Source of the DNA: Verrucomicrobiota bacterium JB024
GTDB taxonomy: Bacteria > Verrucomicrobiota > Verrucomicrobiia > Opitutales > Cerasicoccaceae
Direction: 5' to 3'
Length of the DNA stretch: 33,020 bases
NCBI GenBank assembly: GCA_030673825.1
Contig: JAUTCS010000024.1
Location: 1-33,020 of the forward strand
Shown in pieces: positions 7,876-17,089 of the stretch; positions within the stretch are counted from its first letter, which is position 1, and every line of letters starts with the position of its first letter. The translations under genes were made by a program, and so were the position numbers. Below the pieces are notes generated by a model. It saw only the letters and a list, made by a program, of their open reading frames with translations, searched no databases and was not told the DNA's origin.

Positions 7876-9021
7876 CTACCGGTCCCCAAGACACGTCTCG
7901 ACCAGCATGGCGGCGTGGAGCCAGCCGTGGTCGTGGGGGATGGTTTTGATCACGCCGGCAACCTTTTCCAAGGGCACGGGCACGGCCTGCGTCCCCTTGA
8001 CGGCGACCATGTGGTTGTAGTGGCCCTCGGCCAGCAAGCGCCCGGCGGTGGTGCCCAGCAGGGTGCACAGCAGCCGGTCCCGCGCCGAGGGCGAGCCCCC
8101 GCGCTGGACGTGCCCGAGCGAGGTCGTGCGCGCCTCCAGCCCGGTGAGCTGCTGGAGCTCGCGGGCGATACGGCTGTCGAGCGACTCCTGCACCAAGTGT
8201 GGCTCGCCGGGCGTGTGCTTACGAGGCTTCTCCGCGGCTTTTTCCGCAGCCTTCTTGGCGATTTTCTTTTTCGCCTTCGGATCCTCCGCCTTCAACACCT
8301 CGGCCTTGGAGCGGGCGCCCTCGGCCACGGCGATGATGGAAAAGCGTTTGTTGTGCTTGCGGCGCTCGATCAGGTGCTCGGCTACGACGTTGAGATCGTA
8401 GGGGATCTCGGGGATCAGAATCACGTCCGCCCCGCCCGCGACACCCGCGCCGAGGGCAAGCCATCCGGCCTTGTGCCCCATCAGCTCGCAGACGATGACG
8501 CGGTGGTGGCTGGTGGCGGTGGTGTGGAGCCGGTCGATGGCGTCGGTGGCGATGTTCATCGCCGTGTCAAAGCCGAAGGTCACGTCCGTCTCGGCCACAT
8601 CGTTGTCAATGGTCTTCGGAAGCGTGAGCACGTTGAGCCCGGCCTTGTGCATGCGCAGGGCGTTTTTCTGGGTGCCGTTGCCGCCAAGACAGACCAGGCA
8701 GTCGATCTGCTGGCGCTTGGCATTGGCCACAGCGACCTCGGTCATGTCGAGCACCTTGTCGCCCATGGGCATCTTGTGCGGTTTGTCGCGGCTGGTTCCC
8801 AGCAGCGTGCCCCCGAGCGTGAGGATGCCGGAGACCTGCGCGTCGTCCAACGGCAGGAAGCGGTTCTCGACCAGCCCCCGGAAGCCGTCCATGACCCCGA
8901 GGACCTTGATCCCGTGGTGCATGGCGGACTTAGCCACCCCGCGGATGGCGGCGTTCAAACCTGGGCAATCCCCACCTGAGGTGAGGATGCCGATGCATTT
9001 GGTTTTCGGCTTACGGGCCAT
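7876..9021 (-). CDS. 6-phosphofructokinase (ATP-type residue 104) with a lysine-rich insert
   Basis: The 381-residue protein catalyses phosphorylation of fructose 6-phosphate to the 1,6-bisphosphate, the committed glycolytic step. Seen motifs are [14 protein letters not shown] (nucleotide loop), [29 protein letters not shown] with the catalytic TIDND, and [10 protein letters not shown]. The glycine at the position equivalent to E. coli 104 points to ATP use, while lysine before TIDND is the residue found in PPi-dependent and plant/trypanosome-type enzymes. Asn replaces the usual Asp in GGDG. Between EGA and the [15 protein letters not shown] motif lies a stretch (about residues 238-272) that is almost pure Lys, Ala and Glu, absent in typical family members. 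I chose ATG 9021 (MARKPKTK); an in-frame upstream extension overlaps the divergent dehydrogenase gene and has no homologous character. Confidence 0.92.
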   Translation of the reverse strand: MARKPKTKCIGILTSGGDCPGLNAAIRGVAKSAMHHGIKVLGVMDGFRGLVENRFLPLDDAQVSGILTLGGTLLGTSRDKPHKMPMGDKVLDMTEVAVANAKRQQIDCLVCLGGNGTQKNALRMHKAGLNVLTLPKTIDNDVAETDVTFGFDTAMNIATDAIDRLHTTATSHHRVIVCELMGHKAGWLALGAGVAGGADVILIPEIPYDLNVVAEHLIERRKHNKRFSIIAVAEGARSKAEVLKAEDPKAKKKIAKKAAEKAAEKPRKHTPGEPHLVQESLDSRIARELQQLTGLEARTTSLGHVQRGGSPSARDRLLCTLLGTTAGRLLAEGHYNHMVAVKGTQAVPVPLEKVAGVIKTIPHDHGWLHAAMLVETCLGDR

Positions 9022-9133
9022 AGATCGAAAATACCCTAAACCCGTCGCCCCGCCTTTGACAAGTCCCCTCTCAGCGGCGACAATAGCCCTGCTCTCTCTC
9101 CCACGCATCGCAATCCCATTACCAGCCGATTCC

Positions 9134-10462
9134 ATGCCACGTCTCCGCCTCCTTCTCCTCGCCACCCTGATCGCAGGCCCGCTCCAGGCCCAACAGCCCA
9201 ACCAGAACCCCGCCCAACCGCCGCTCGGGCCCGCCGCTGATGGCCTGCGCCTGCCCGCCGGGTTCAGGGCCGAGGTCGTCCACCCCAGAGTGGGACCAGC
9301 CCGGCACCTGGCCGCCCGCGCCAACGGCGACCTCTACGTGCGCCTGAGCAAGACGACCGAGGGCGGTGGCATCGCCGCCCTGCGCGATACCGACGGCAAC
9401 GGCAACTACGATCAGGTCAAATACTTCGGCCCCGGCACAGGCACGGGCATGGCGCTCGTCACCCTCCCCGGCGAGGGCGAGCCCGCCGAGTACCTTTACA
9501 CCTCCACTGCCACCGAGGTACTGCGCCAGAAATTCACCGGCAGCGAACTCGTCCCCTCCGGCCCGGTCGAGACCGTCGTGGAAGGCTTCCCCCAGCAGCA
9601 CGCGCACAACGCCAAATCCATCGCCTGGGATGGCGGCGACCGGCTCTTTGTCAACTCCGGCGCCCCCTCCAACGCCGGGCAGGCGCAGGACCGCACCCCC
9701 GGCTCCCCCGGCGTGGTCAACACCCCGCTGCTGGAGCGCACGGGCGGCGTCTGGGTCTTTGACGTGGCCAAGACGGGGCAAAGCCAGGGCGACGGGCGGC
9801 GCTTCGCCACCGGCCTGCGCAACTGCGTGGCCCTCGGATGGAATCCCGCTGCCGGACAGCTCTACACCGTCATGCACGGGCGCGACCAGCTCGACTCCCT
9901 CTTCCCCAAGCTCTACTCCCAGAGCGACAACGCCCGCCTCCCCGCCGAGGAAATGCTCCTGCTCAAGGACGGCAGCAACTCCGGCTGGCCCTACACCTAC
10001 TGGGACCCGTTCTCCAACCGCCGCATGCTCGGCCCCGAGTACGGCGGCGACGGCAAGACCGTCTGGCGTCCCGGCCTCATCAAGGGCCTGAAGGGCCCGC
10101 AAAACTTCCAGGACCCGGTCATCGCCCTGCCCGCACACTGGGCCCCCAACGCCCTCGCCTTTTACACCGGCACGCAGTTCCCCGAACGCTACCAGGGCGG
10201 CGCGTTCATCGCCTTCCACGGCTCGTGGAACCGCGCCCCGCTCCCTCAGGGCGGATACAATGTCGTCTTCGTCCCCTTCGACGGCGAACAGCCCAGCGGC
10301 GGCTGGGAAGTCTTCGCCGACGGCTTCGCGGGCGAAAAAGAAATCCGCAGCACCGGCTCCGCCAAGGCCCGCCCCTGCGGCCTCGCCGTCGGCCCCGACG
10401 GCAGCCTCTACGTCAGCGACTCGCGCCAGGGCCGCCTCTGGCGCATCACTTACGCGGACTGA
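9134..10462 (+). CDS. Exported sorbosone/glucose dehydrogenase-like beta-propeller
   Basis: The product (442 residues) begins with a signal peptide ([19 protein letters not shown], cleavage before QQP), so it acts outside the cytoplasm. The rest resembles the soluble glucose/sorbosone dehydrogenase propeller: [10 protein letters not shown] at the entrance, [74 protein letters not shown], and a final [18 protein letters not shown] blade. These proteins typically oxidise sugars or sugar derivatives with PQQ as cofactor, but the substrate cannot be deduced. ATG at 9134 is the first codon before the signal peptide; a longer in-frame extension upstream overlaps phosphofructokinase on the other strand and is rejected. 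It is divergent to phosphofructokinase and convergent with xylose isomerase. Confidence 0.88.
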   Translation: MPRLRLLLLATLIAGPLQAQQPNQNPAQPPLGPAADGLRLPAGFRAEVVHPRVGPARHLAARANGDLYVRLSKTTEGGGIAALRDTDGNGNYDQVKYFGPGTGTGMALVTLPGEGEPAEYLYTSTATEVLRQKFTGSELVPSGPVETVVEGFPQQHAHNAKSIAWDGGDRLFVNSGAPSNAGQAQDRTPGSPGVVNTPLLERTGGVWVFDVAKTGQSQGDGRRFATGLRNCVALGWNPAAGQLYTVMHGRDQLDSLFPKLYSQSDNARLPAEEMLLLKDGSNSGWPYTYWDPFSNRRMLGPEYGGDGKTVWRPGLIKGLKGPQNFQDPVIALPAHWAPNALAFYTGTQFPERYQGGAFIAFHGSWNRAPLPQGGYNVVFVPFDGEQPSGGWEVFADGFAGEKEIRSTGSAKARPCGLAVGPDGSLYVSDSRQGRLWRITYAD

Positions 10463-10498
10463 GCGCGTTTCCCGCCTGTAAGACAAGGCTGGTGACTT

Positions 10499-10568
10499 TA
10501 ACCACGGATGTCACGGATAGCATAGATGGGAAAAACAATATCCGAGCCATCCGTGTTATCCGTGGTTA
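10499..10568. repeat. Dispersed hairpin repeat, copy 2
   Basis: TAACCACGGATGTCACGGAT (10499-10518) recurs inverted at 10549-10568 with 18 of 20 bases matching. It is the same family as the element at 671-740, with the same 70-base length and the same position between convergent genes (dehydrogenase and xylose isomerase). The internal part has diverged more than the arms. Confidence 0.85.
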
Positions 10569-10581
10569 AAAAGCAACCCGC

Positions 10582-11889
10582 TTACAGATAGTCGTTGATC
10601 ATGTTCTCCAGCATCTCCTGTCGGCCGGAGGGGGTGACGGGCTCCTTCTGCGAGAGAGCTATCTTTTCCAGGTCGGCCAAGGTGATGTGGCCGGTCTCGA
10701 TCTTCATTCCCAGCTCGGTCTCCCAGCTTTTGTAGCGCTGCGAGATAAAGTCGCAGATACGGTGATCGTCCATGATGCGGTGGGCGATTTTCAGCCCGCG
10801 GGCGAGGGTATCCATCCCGCCGATGTGCGCGTGAAAGAGGTCCACCGGCTCGAAGGACTCGCGGCGGCGCTTGGCGTCGAAGTTCAGCCCCCCGGTCGTG
10901 AAGCCCCCCATCTTCAGCACCACGAGCATGATATACGTGGCCTGATAGATGTCCGTCGGGAACTGGTCCGTATCCCAGCCGCAATTCGGCGTGCCTGAGT
11001 TCGCGTCCACCGAGCCGAGCGCCCCGGCGGTGGCGGCCACCAGCATCTCGTGCAGCATGGTGTGCCCGGCCAGCGTGGCGTGGTTGGTTTCGAGGTTGAG
11101 TTTAAAGTGATCCAGCAGGTCGTACTCACGCAGGAAGTTCAGGCACGCGGCGGCGTCGGAGTCGTACTGGTGCGTGGTCGGCTCCTGCGGCTTGGGCTCG
11201 ATGTAGAACTGTCCGGTGAACCCGATCCGCCGGGCATGCTCGACCGCCATGTGCAGGAAGGCCGCCAGATGGTCGAGTTCGCGCTTCATGTCGGTGTTCA
11301 GGAGTGTCGAGTAGCCTTCACGCCCGCCCCAGAAGACGTAACCCTCACCCCCCAGCTCGTGCGTGACCTCCAGCGCCTTTTTCACCTGAGCGGCGGCATA
11401 GGTAAACACGTCCAGGTACGGCGAAGTCGCCGCCCCCTGGTTGTAGCGCGGGTGCGTGAACAGGCACGCCGTCCCCCACAGGAGCTTTTTGCCCGTGCGC
11501 TCCTGCTGGCGCTTGAACTCCGCCACGACGGAGTCGAGGTTCTTGTTGCTCTGGGCCAGGGTCTTACCCTCTGGCGCGATGTCGCGGTCGTGGAAGCAAT
11601 AGTAATCGATCTGGCACTTGCGCAGGAACTCGAAAAAGACCTTCACGCGCTTCTTGGCGTTGCCCACCGTCCCGGAGCCGTCGTCCCAGGGCATCTGCGC
11701 CGTCCCCACACCGAAGGGGTCCGCCAGCACGTTGCGCATGGTGTGCCAGTACGCGCAGGCGAAGCGCAGGTGCTCACGCATGGGCTTTTCGCCCACCACC
11801 TCGTCGGGGTTGTAGTGGCGGAAAGCCAGTGGGTTGTCGGTATCGGGGCCTTCGTAGGCGATCCGGGGAACATCGAAATAATCCGGCAT
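10582..11889 (-). CDS. xylA: Xylose isomerase (class II)
   Basis: The 435-residue enzyme interconverts D-xylose and D-xylulose in the cytoplasm with divalent metal ions. The TIM-barrel signatures of class II enzymes are all visible: FCFHD-type motif [13 protein letters not shown] with the catalytic His and Asp, [16 protein letters not shown], the metal-binding [33 protein letters not shown], and DTDQFPTD near the end. Length matches the family (about 435-440). ATG at 11889 ([15 protein letters not shown]) is the usual start, as the conserved N-terminal extension begins there. Xylulokinase lies in the same orientation 3 kb downstream; the two are separated by phosphofructokinase and the dehydrogenase, so they are not one simple operon. 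The upstream 265 bases lead to a tRNA gene. Confidence 0.95.
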   Translation of the reverse strand: MPDYFDVPRIAYEGPDTDNPLAFRHYNPDEVVGEKPMREHLRFACAYWHTMRNVLADPFGVGTAQMPWDDGSGTVGNAKKRVKVFFEFLRKCQIDYYCFHDRDIAPEGKTLAQSNKNLDSVVAEFKRQQERTGKKLLWGTACLFTHPRYNQGAATSPYLDVFTYAAAQVKKALEVTHELGGEGYVFWGGREGYSTLLNTDMKRELDHLAAFLHMAVEHARRIGFTGQFYIEPKPQEPTTHQYDSDAAACLNFLREYDLLDHFKLNLETNHATLAGHTMLHEMLVAATAGALGSVDANSGTPNCGWDTDQFPTDIYQATYIMLVVLKMGGFTTGGLNFDAKRRRESFEPVDLFHAHIGGMDTLARGLKIAHRIMDDHRICDFISQRYKSWETELGMKIETGHITLADLEKIALSQKEPVTPSGRQEMLENMINDYL

Positions 11890-12104
11890 AGCAGGAGAAA
11901 ACTAGGGGTTGCGACTGAGAGAGAGAAAAGGCCGAAACGCGCCCGGCCATACTTGGGTTAAATCACACCCCCCACCCCGAGTCAAGCCCTTGTCCTACAC
12001 GGTATTACAGCACCTCGAATATCCCTCGAAAAAAACAGCCCAACTCGCCGTCCAGCCCCGTTCGTCGCCTCCGATAAAAAATCCACTTTTTCTAAAACTT
12101 CTGC

Positions 12105-12133
12105 TTGCCATGCCCCCGCCCCATGCTTTCTAT
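12105..12133 (+). promoter_or_regulatory. Possible promoter of the tRNA gene
   Basis: TTGCCA (12105-12110) is followed after 17 bases by TTCTAT (12128-12133), 22 bases before the first base of the tRNA. The -35 hexamer is good, the -10 hexamer poor. It is the best candidate in the xylA-tRNA gap, which otherwise holds no feature I can support. Confidence 0.3.
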
Positions 12134-12153
12134 CTCACGCTTTCCATTAAGCG

Positions 12154-12231
<78 letters not shown>

Positions 12232-12440
12232 TTTGATTTAAGCGGAAAGTCCGCATAATCAGGGCCTTGCGGCTGTCCCGCAAAAATGGCCCAGTGTGGT
12301 AGAGTCCGGCTTGTTACGGCTGAATCCGAAAAAAGTGGCAAAATCTGGCACATGCCGTGTCACATGGCAGGGACTGACCGTGTCCGCACAAACTGTGCCG
12401 CTTGCGTCGTTAGTCTGAGTGCTTAGAAAGGACTCAGAGC
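12232..12440. other. Spacer after the tRNA with an IS left-end-like segment
   Basis: No intact gene is seen here. From 12375 to 12419 the sequence (tgaccg ... gttagtctgag) is similar to 12746-12789 and directly precedes the broken IS3-type orfA, so it is probably an insertion-sequence end. The first part (12232-12374) has no recognised content; it could be what remains of an element integrated at the tRNA, but that is only inferred from its position. Confidence 0.35.
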
Positions 12441-12750
12441 ATGAAAGGCAAACGATACAGTACTGAACAGAAAACCCGCATATTACGGGCCGCCGATGCG
12501 GGCAGAGTGATCCTTGATGTCTGCTGTGAGGCAGGGATCAGCGAGCAGACCTTCCACGGCTGGACGCGGGAGCTTGGGATGTTGGAGCTGGACCCAGGCT
12601 AAGCAACTCAAGGAACTGCAAAAGGAGAACGCTCGTCTGAAGCGTATGCTGGCCGACGAGGGGGTAAGGAGTTGCTGAAGGAGGCGCTTGAAAAAAGTAA
12701 GCCCTGCACACAAGCGCGAGTTAGCGCAACGCCTGGTGTCGCAGGTGACC
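12441..12750 (+). pseudogene. Broken IS3-family OrfA transposase
   Basis: From ATG 12441 the frame reads MKGKRYSTEQKTRILRAAD, then GISEQTFHGW, the helix-turn-helix part of an IS3-type OrfA. It stops early after about 53 residues. A shifted frame then continues with AKQLKELQKENARLKRMLADE, the leucine-zipper part typical of these proteins, and another shift reads KRELAQRLVSQV, which resembles the OrfA/OrfB junction. At least three frame changes are needed to join the pieces, and no orfB with a DDE motif follows. It is a decayed remnant that cannot make a functional transposase. The similar left-end sequence repeated at 12746-12789 shows that pieces of two copies may be present. Confidence 0.8.
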
Positions 12751-12882
12751 GGCCTACTTAAACTGTACCGCGTTTGGTGTTAGACTGAGGACGGTAATGA
12801 TGTGATTTAGGGCAGGCGTTGGCGAAGGTTGCTTCGCAGTCAACTTCAGCCGGTTACATCGAGTCTCAAGGATTTCTTGCAA

Positions 12883-13052
12883 CTAGGGCCTGTTCAGATA
12901 AACGGAAAAGATAGAAAAACGAGGAATTTTCGAGACAGAAGATGAGCTTTTGAGACGAGGTGAATCCAGATTCATCGAGTCGAAAAAAGGTCATCTTCTG
13001 ACCGAAAAGACCCATTTTAGCCACTTTGAGCGTTTATCTGAACAGGCCCTAG
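12883..13052. mobile_element. MITE with IS5-type ends
   Basis: This 170-base element is bounded by perfect 22-base inverted repeats (left 12883-12904, right 13031-13052) with core GGGCCTGTTCAGATAAAC; the outermost CTAG is palindromic and may be the target duplication. The ends match those of the transposase-bearing element at 26575-27138: 19 of 20 bases with its right end and 17 of 20 with its left. The inside is AT-rich and itself palindromic, since cagaagatga-type sequence near 12937 is repeated inverted near 12990-13003, so the element folds into one long hairpin. There is no coding capacity. Movement by an IS5-type transposase in trans is the likely origin. Confidence 0.85.
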
Positions 13053-13086
13053 CGAAAGACCCGATAAAATGGCTCAGAGCCTAAGC

Positions 13087-15786
13087 CTAGCGCAGCCAGA
13101 GTCGGCCGAAACGCTCGGGGTCTTTGCTGTCAAGGATGCCATTGAACAGGCGTAGCGCACGGCGCTCCTTGAGACGGTCAGGGTCGGCGTCGGACACCGC
13201 CAGGGCGATGCCGATAGAGCCGCCCGCCTCCGGCGCGGCCTGTGCGCCGAGAATGTCCCAGGGCAGCAGGATCTCGTAGGTGGTCACGTCGCCGTCACGG
13301 TCGATGGCCACGTCCAGCTGCGGTTCGGGCTGCCCGGCGGGCAGCTCGGGCAGGTAGGAAATCCAACGCCAGGTCATTTCCTCTCCTGGCTGCCCCCCCA
13401 CCCCATACTCGAACACGCGGTGGCCCTTGAGGCCGTAAAATTCGTTCGCGCTCCAAGGCTTGTCGATGTCCAGGTCGATGCCGATCTGGATCGCGTCGCG
13501 GCTCCACATGTTTTCGGCGGAGGCGGCGGTCACGTGGTGGTCGTCCCGCACGCGCACGCGCAGCCACAGGCCCTCGTCGGAGTATGCGGACTGGAGCGTG
13601 GCCGAGCAGTCCTGCGCCTCAATCGGCCCGCCGAAGGGCTCCCACGCCGAAAAGTCCATGGCCGGAATCGTTTCCCAGTCCGGGTAACCCGCGCCGGAAG
13701 GCTCACTGGCCAGCAGCGTGAACTCGAAAGGCCGCGCCAACCGGTCGCGCTGACCGGGGCTCTGGCTGACGACCTCGTACTCGCCCCGGTAGCGGTGTCC
13801 CAGCTCCAGGCCGCTCAAGGGGATGTCTAGCTTGACCGTCTCGCCGCCCGCCACCGGCACGGTGTCGGCGAAGAATGAGCGCAGCCCCTTGACGGCAGCG
13901 GCGGCACGGACCTTTAACGGCGTCTGCGTGTACGACTGCGCCTGCGCGCTCAGCAGCGGCTCGGCCCGGTCGGCAGGCCAGCGCAGCACGGGGTCGGAGA
14001 CCTTGAGCGGGGCGATGACTTCGACAGGCTGGCTTTCCCAACCCGACTCACCGAGGGCAAGTAGCAGATACGGCCCGACCGGCGTGCTGCCGGGGGCGAC
14101 GAGTTCGTTCCCGTCCAGGCTGAGCGGCTCGGGGATGAGCCAGTGGCCGTTCCCGACCTGGTCGAAGTCCGCCCGGTTGCCGCGCATAAGGGTCAGAGCC
14201 GGAGCCTGCGCCAACGTCGTGCCGTTAACCTGGGGCCAGGAGACAAAGATCGGGCTCGGCGACAGTTCGATCCGCCCGTCGGCGGGGATGGGAAGCTCGC
14301 GACCCATCATGTCCTCGATCCGGTCGGGGTGCCCGGCCAGGGTAAAGACGGAAGTCCCGGCACTGTTCCAGAGAATGGCGGCGGTCCCGCCATCGCGGCC
14401 ATAGAGCACGAGGTGGACGTCCGGGGTGATACGCAGCCAGCGGTACGGCCCCTGCGCCCCGGCGATCCACCGGGCCAGGTGCGAATAGGCGGCGTAGGCA
14501 GGCTTGGGGGTGCCGTCCATGTGTGCGATGGAGAAGCCTTGCTCCCCAAGCTTGCCGTTGCCGTTAAAGATATAGCAGAAATAGACGGCGCTGGCGGCGT
14601 CCTGCGTGGCCAGCAGGGCGAGCGAACGCACCAAGTATTGAGCCTGGGTCAGCTCATCCACCGGGCGTTGCCAGGTGCCCGGATAGGAGGTCCACCCGAA
14701 CTCGGTGAAGTGGATGGGCATGTCGCCGTGGCCGGTTTCGTTCAGAAAGTTTTTCAGATCGATGATGTTCTGGATGAACTCGCCCTCGGGCGCGCTGCCG
14801 TCCACGTAGCAGTGCACGACGATGCCGTCGAGGTGCTCGAAGAGGCCGAGCCGCTCGGCATCGATCAGGCCCATGCGGTTGGAGGTCTGCAGGCGCGGCT
14901 GGGAAAAGCCGGGACCGAGCACCTGCACGTCGGGGCGGGCCTCCTTGATGCCGTCCGCGATGGTCGCGAGGAAGCGCACGAAGTCCTCGTCGCTGCCCTC
15001 CCACTGCCATTCGGGCTCGTTGTAGATTTCAAAGTATTGGGGGAACTCCGGCCACGGCGGGTTGTTCGTGAAGGCCTTGACCAGCGTCTTGAGCTCGTCC
15101 CAGTCCTTGGGGGCGCGCGTCTCGCCACCGTAGGAGTGCTTGTGCTTGTTGGGCTTGTTCGGGTCGAGCATCCACGCGGGCAAGCCGAAGGAAAGCACCC
15201 CGATATCGCTGAACACCGGTTCGTCCGGGGCAGGCTTGGCAGGCGCGCCGTCCGAGTAGTCCGGGTCCGCGTAGCGCAGGAAGTCCCGGTCGTGCTTGAA
15301 GACCGCCGTCATTTTCCGGTTAAAGCGGGCCCCTGCCGCCGCGACCATGTCCTTGTCGCCGTGGACATTCCACAGGCCCAGAAAGGACTGCATCCGCTGC
15401 TCGTCCGAAAGCGCCGGGCCGATCACCGCCGCGCTTGTTTCAGCCCCCGCGGGTGTGCCCTCCGCGGGATCAAGCGTGGCGGTGATACGGTAATAACCCC
15501 GGGTCGGCAACGGGACGACCACCTCGGTCGCTCCCGCTGCGATGGGCAGGCGTGTGCGCTCCTGCCCGTATTCGTCACTGACGACGACCACGCCAGCCGG
15601 ATGGCTGGCGGGGGCGTCGATCGTGAGCGTGATCTCGCCGCGCTCGGCGAGGAAAACGTTGTCCTTGACCGCCGAGCTGAACGACATCGCCGGGCCGTCC
15701 GCCGCCTGTGCCGCGCGGGTGGCGGGTGCAAAGGCCCACAGGGCTCCGGCCAGTAAAATGGAAATGAAGGGGTACGGATGAGACAT
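13087..15786 (-). CDS. Large exported clan-A glycoside hydrolase with CBM9-like C-terminal domain
   Basis: The 899-residue protein starts with a signal peptide (MSHPYPFISILLAGALWAFA, cleavage near TRAAQA), so it is secreted. After a short beta domain follows a TIM-barrel hydrolase of the GH-A clan, about residues 110-450. YNEPEW (glutamate near residue 255) fits the acid/base, and FTEFGW (glutamate near residue 362) fits the nucleophile; the closest pattern is GH39/GH5/GH51-like, but the family and substrate are not certain. The last part, about residues 710-899 (SDEGLWLRVRVRDDHHV, WSRDAIQIGIDLD, TTYEILLPWDILG), resembles a CBM9/DOMON carbohydrate-binding domain. I chose ATG 15786 because it starts the signal peptide; an earlier ATG at 15840 would overlap the upstream gene. 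It is the last gene of a four-gene operon. Confidence 0.85.
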   Translation of the reverse strand: MSHPYPFISILLAGALWAFAPATRAAQAADGPAMSFSSAVKDNVFLAERGEITLTIDAPASHPAGVVVVSDEYGQERTRLPIAAGATEVVVPLPTRGYYRITATLDPAEGTPAGAETSAAVIGPALSDEQRMQSFLGLWNVHGDKDMVAAAGARFNRKMTAVFKHDRDFLRYADPDYSDGAPAKPAPDEPVFSDIGVLSFGLPAWMLDPNKPNKHKHSYGGETRAPKDWDELKTLVKAFTNNPPWPEFPQYFEIYNEPEWQWEGSDEDFVRFLATIADGIKEARPDVQVLGPGFSQPRLQTSNRMGLIDAERLGLFEHLDGIVVHCYVDGSAPEGEFIQNIIDLKNFLNETGHGDMPIHFTEFGWTSYPGTWQRPVDELTQAQYLVRSLALLATQDAASAVYFCYIFNGNGKLGEQGFSIAHMDGTPKPAYAAYSHLARWIAGAQGPYRWLRITPDVHLVLYGRDGGTAAILWNSAGTSVFTLAGHPDRIEDMMGRELPIPADGRIELSPSPIFVSWPQVNGTTLAQAPALTLMRGNRADFDQVGNGHWLIPEPLSLDGNELVAPGSTPVGPYLLLALGESGWESQPVEVIAPLKVSDPVLRWPADRAEPLLSAQAQSYTQTPLKVRAAAAVKGLRSFFADTVPVAGGETVKLDIPLSGLELGHRYRGEYEVVSQSPGQRDRLARPFEFTLLASEPSGAGYPDWETIPAMDFSAWEPFGGPIEAQDCSATLQSAYSDEGLWLRVRVRDDHHVTAASAENMWSRDAIQIGIDLDIDKPWSANEFYGLKGHRVFEYGVGGQPGEEMTWRWISYLPELPAGQPEPQLDVAIDRDGDVTTYEILLPWDILGAQAAPEAGGSIGIALAVSDADPDRLKERRALRLFNGILDSKDPERFGRLWLR

Positions 15787-15805
15787 GAAAACGCAGTGAA
15801 AAGAT

Positions 15806-16441
15806 TTACTCAGTGAGGGCGGAGAGGACGAGGATGTCATCCACCCAGAGAATGCCCGGTGCGGTGTCCGCCTCGGCGGTGAACATGAGAATGAGGCTGG
15901 CGGCCTGGGCGTTGAGGAGACCCTCGGCGGTGATCTTTATCCAGTCCTCACCGGCGGCAACGGGAGCGAGCTTCGGCTCCAGCCCGACGTAGCCGAGGGT
16001 TTTCCCCGCCGCGTCCTTCTGGAGAACCCCCAGCCCGACGCTGCCGGGCTTGAGGTCCTGACCGCGCACGTAAGCCTCGACGCGCACGCGTTGCCCGCGC
16101 AGGTTTTCCGGTACTGCGATACCCGAGCTGTGAACCCGGATGAGTCCCTCGCCCGGCGCGGCAAAGGCGATGCGCATGCAGGCCAGGCCCGAGTGCGGGT
16201 CCTCCTTGTCCAGCGTGACGCGGAACGGCTCCTTCCAGCCGGTGGCGGGCTTGTAAACGCCCTGATAACCCGCTCCCCAGTCCGGGATGTAGGCCGGGAC
16301 GCCCTCGAAGCCATCCTCGTCGAGGATAATGGGCGCGGGGGCGAGTGCGGCAGCGTTAACCGTAGCCGCCGTCAGGGCAGCCACAGCCAACGTGAGGCGG
16401 ACCGGCCACCGGCCCGCTGACTGGAAAATGGACAACGACAT
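15806..16441 (-). CDS. Exported beta-rich protein, carbohydrate-binding-like
   Basis: The 211-residue product has an N-terminal signal peptide (RLTLAVAALTAATVNAAALA) followed by a single all-beta domain. Segments such as DSGLACMRIAF-like SGLACMRIAFAAPGEG, RGQRVRVEAYVRGQDLK and GILWVDDILVLS at the C-terminus resemble a galactose-binding jelly roll of the CBM4/CBM9 type, in which the final 'WVDDI' strand is common. The resemblance is at the level of fold pattern, not an exact family match. It lies 13 bases after the pseudopilin gene and 20 bases before the hydrolase gene, so it is almost certainly cotranscribed. A role in binding the same glycan that the hydrolase attacks is a reasonable inference. 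Confidence 0.72.
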   Translation of the reverse strand: MSLSIFQSAGRWPVRLTLAVAALTAATVNAAALAPAPIILDEDGFEGVPAYIPDWGAGYQGVYKPATGWKEPFRVTLDKEDPHSGLACMRIAFAAPGEGLIRVHSSGIAVPENLRGQRVRVEAYVRGQDLKPGSVGLGVLQKDAAGKTLGYVGLEPKLAPVAAGEDWIKITAEGLLNAQAASLILMFTAEADTAPGILWVDDILVLSALTE

Positions 16442-16453
16442 AATACGTAACGG

Positions 16454-17074
16454 CTAGTTGGGAAGGCCGTCTTGGAGGATCTGGTCCACTTCGACCTCTT
16501 CGCGGGTGACCAGACCGACGTGGCCATCCACGTACGAGACCTGCATTTTATCGCCATGGCGATAGTCGGCGTGAACGCTATTCACATAATAATAGCCCGT
16601 AGTGGTGTGAAATGTATCGGCAAAGAGCACGGTTTTGACCGGATCGAGTTGGTCATAACCATAGGCGCCATACTTCCAAAAGTTCGGGTCCCCACTCCCG
16701 CCCCAATTGGTACCATTGTTCGGCTTGATGACGTTGAGGTTGATACCGTAAGACCTGGGCAGTTCCGTGGACGCGCACTGGATAAGCTCTTCAGTCATGC
16801 CGTAGTCCCATAAGTTGGGACGAGCGACCGAACCCTCGTAGTACCACATGCCCTGTGGCACCCTGCCGCCGTTCTCGGCCGACTGGAGCTGGGCCAGGCG
16901 GGCGAGCTCACGCAGGTTGTTGGCGCATTGAGCCTGCTGGGCCATGGCGCGCACGTGCGTGAGCGCACTGAAGAGCAGCCCGGCCAGCAGGGCCACGACC
17001 GCGATGACGGCGAGCAGCTCAATCAGGGTAAAGGCAGAGCGCCCACGAAAGGGGGTGGATGAACGAGGGGGCAT
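16454..17074 (-). CDS. Type II secretion-like pseudopilin with H-X9-DG motif
   Basis: The 206-residue protein begins with a prepilin leader and the class III signal sequence AFTLIELLAVIAVVALLAGLL; the mature protein would begin at Phe, keep the conserved Glu at position 5, and be processed by a prepilin peptidase, with Ala rather than Gly before the cut. The C-terminus contains HGDKMQVSYVDGHVG, the H-X9-DG motif of the processing-associated family that is greatly expanded in Planctomycetes and Verrucomicrobia. The function of this family is not established. Here the gene sits between a LacI regulator (gap 15 bases) and an exported binding-like protein (gap 12 bases), so it appears dedicated to a glycan operon rather than to a full secretion system, none of whose other genes are in the window. 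Confidence 0.88.
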   Translation of the reverse strand: MPPRSSTPFRGRSAFTLIELLAVIAVVALLAGLLFSALTHVRAMAQQAQCANNLRELARLAQLQSAENGGRVPQGMWYYEGSVARPNLWDYGMTEELIQCASTELPRSYGINLNVIKPNNGTNWGGSGDPNFWKYGAYGYDQLDPVKTVLFADTFHTTTGYYYVNSVHADYRHGDKMQVSYVDGHVGLVTREEVEVDQILQDGLPN

Positions 17075-17089
17075 GGGAAGGGGGTTGGG

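Noticed and set aside
9022-9324. An N-terminal extension of phosphofructokinase
   Set aside because: It overlaps the divergent dehydrogenase gene and has no homologous character; ATG 9021 gives the family N-terminus.
9119-10486. A 455-residue minus-strand frame opposite the dehydrogenase
   Set aside because: It is dominated by Ala, Gly, Val and Glu, as expected opposite a GC-rich gene, and the plus-strand gene has a signal peptide and propeller motifs.
14143-15756. A 537-residue plus-strand frame opposite the large hydrolase
   Set aside because: Its composition is that of antisense to a GC-rich gene, and the minus strand shows the catalytic motifs.
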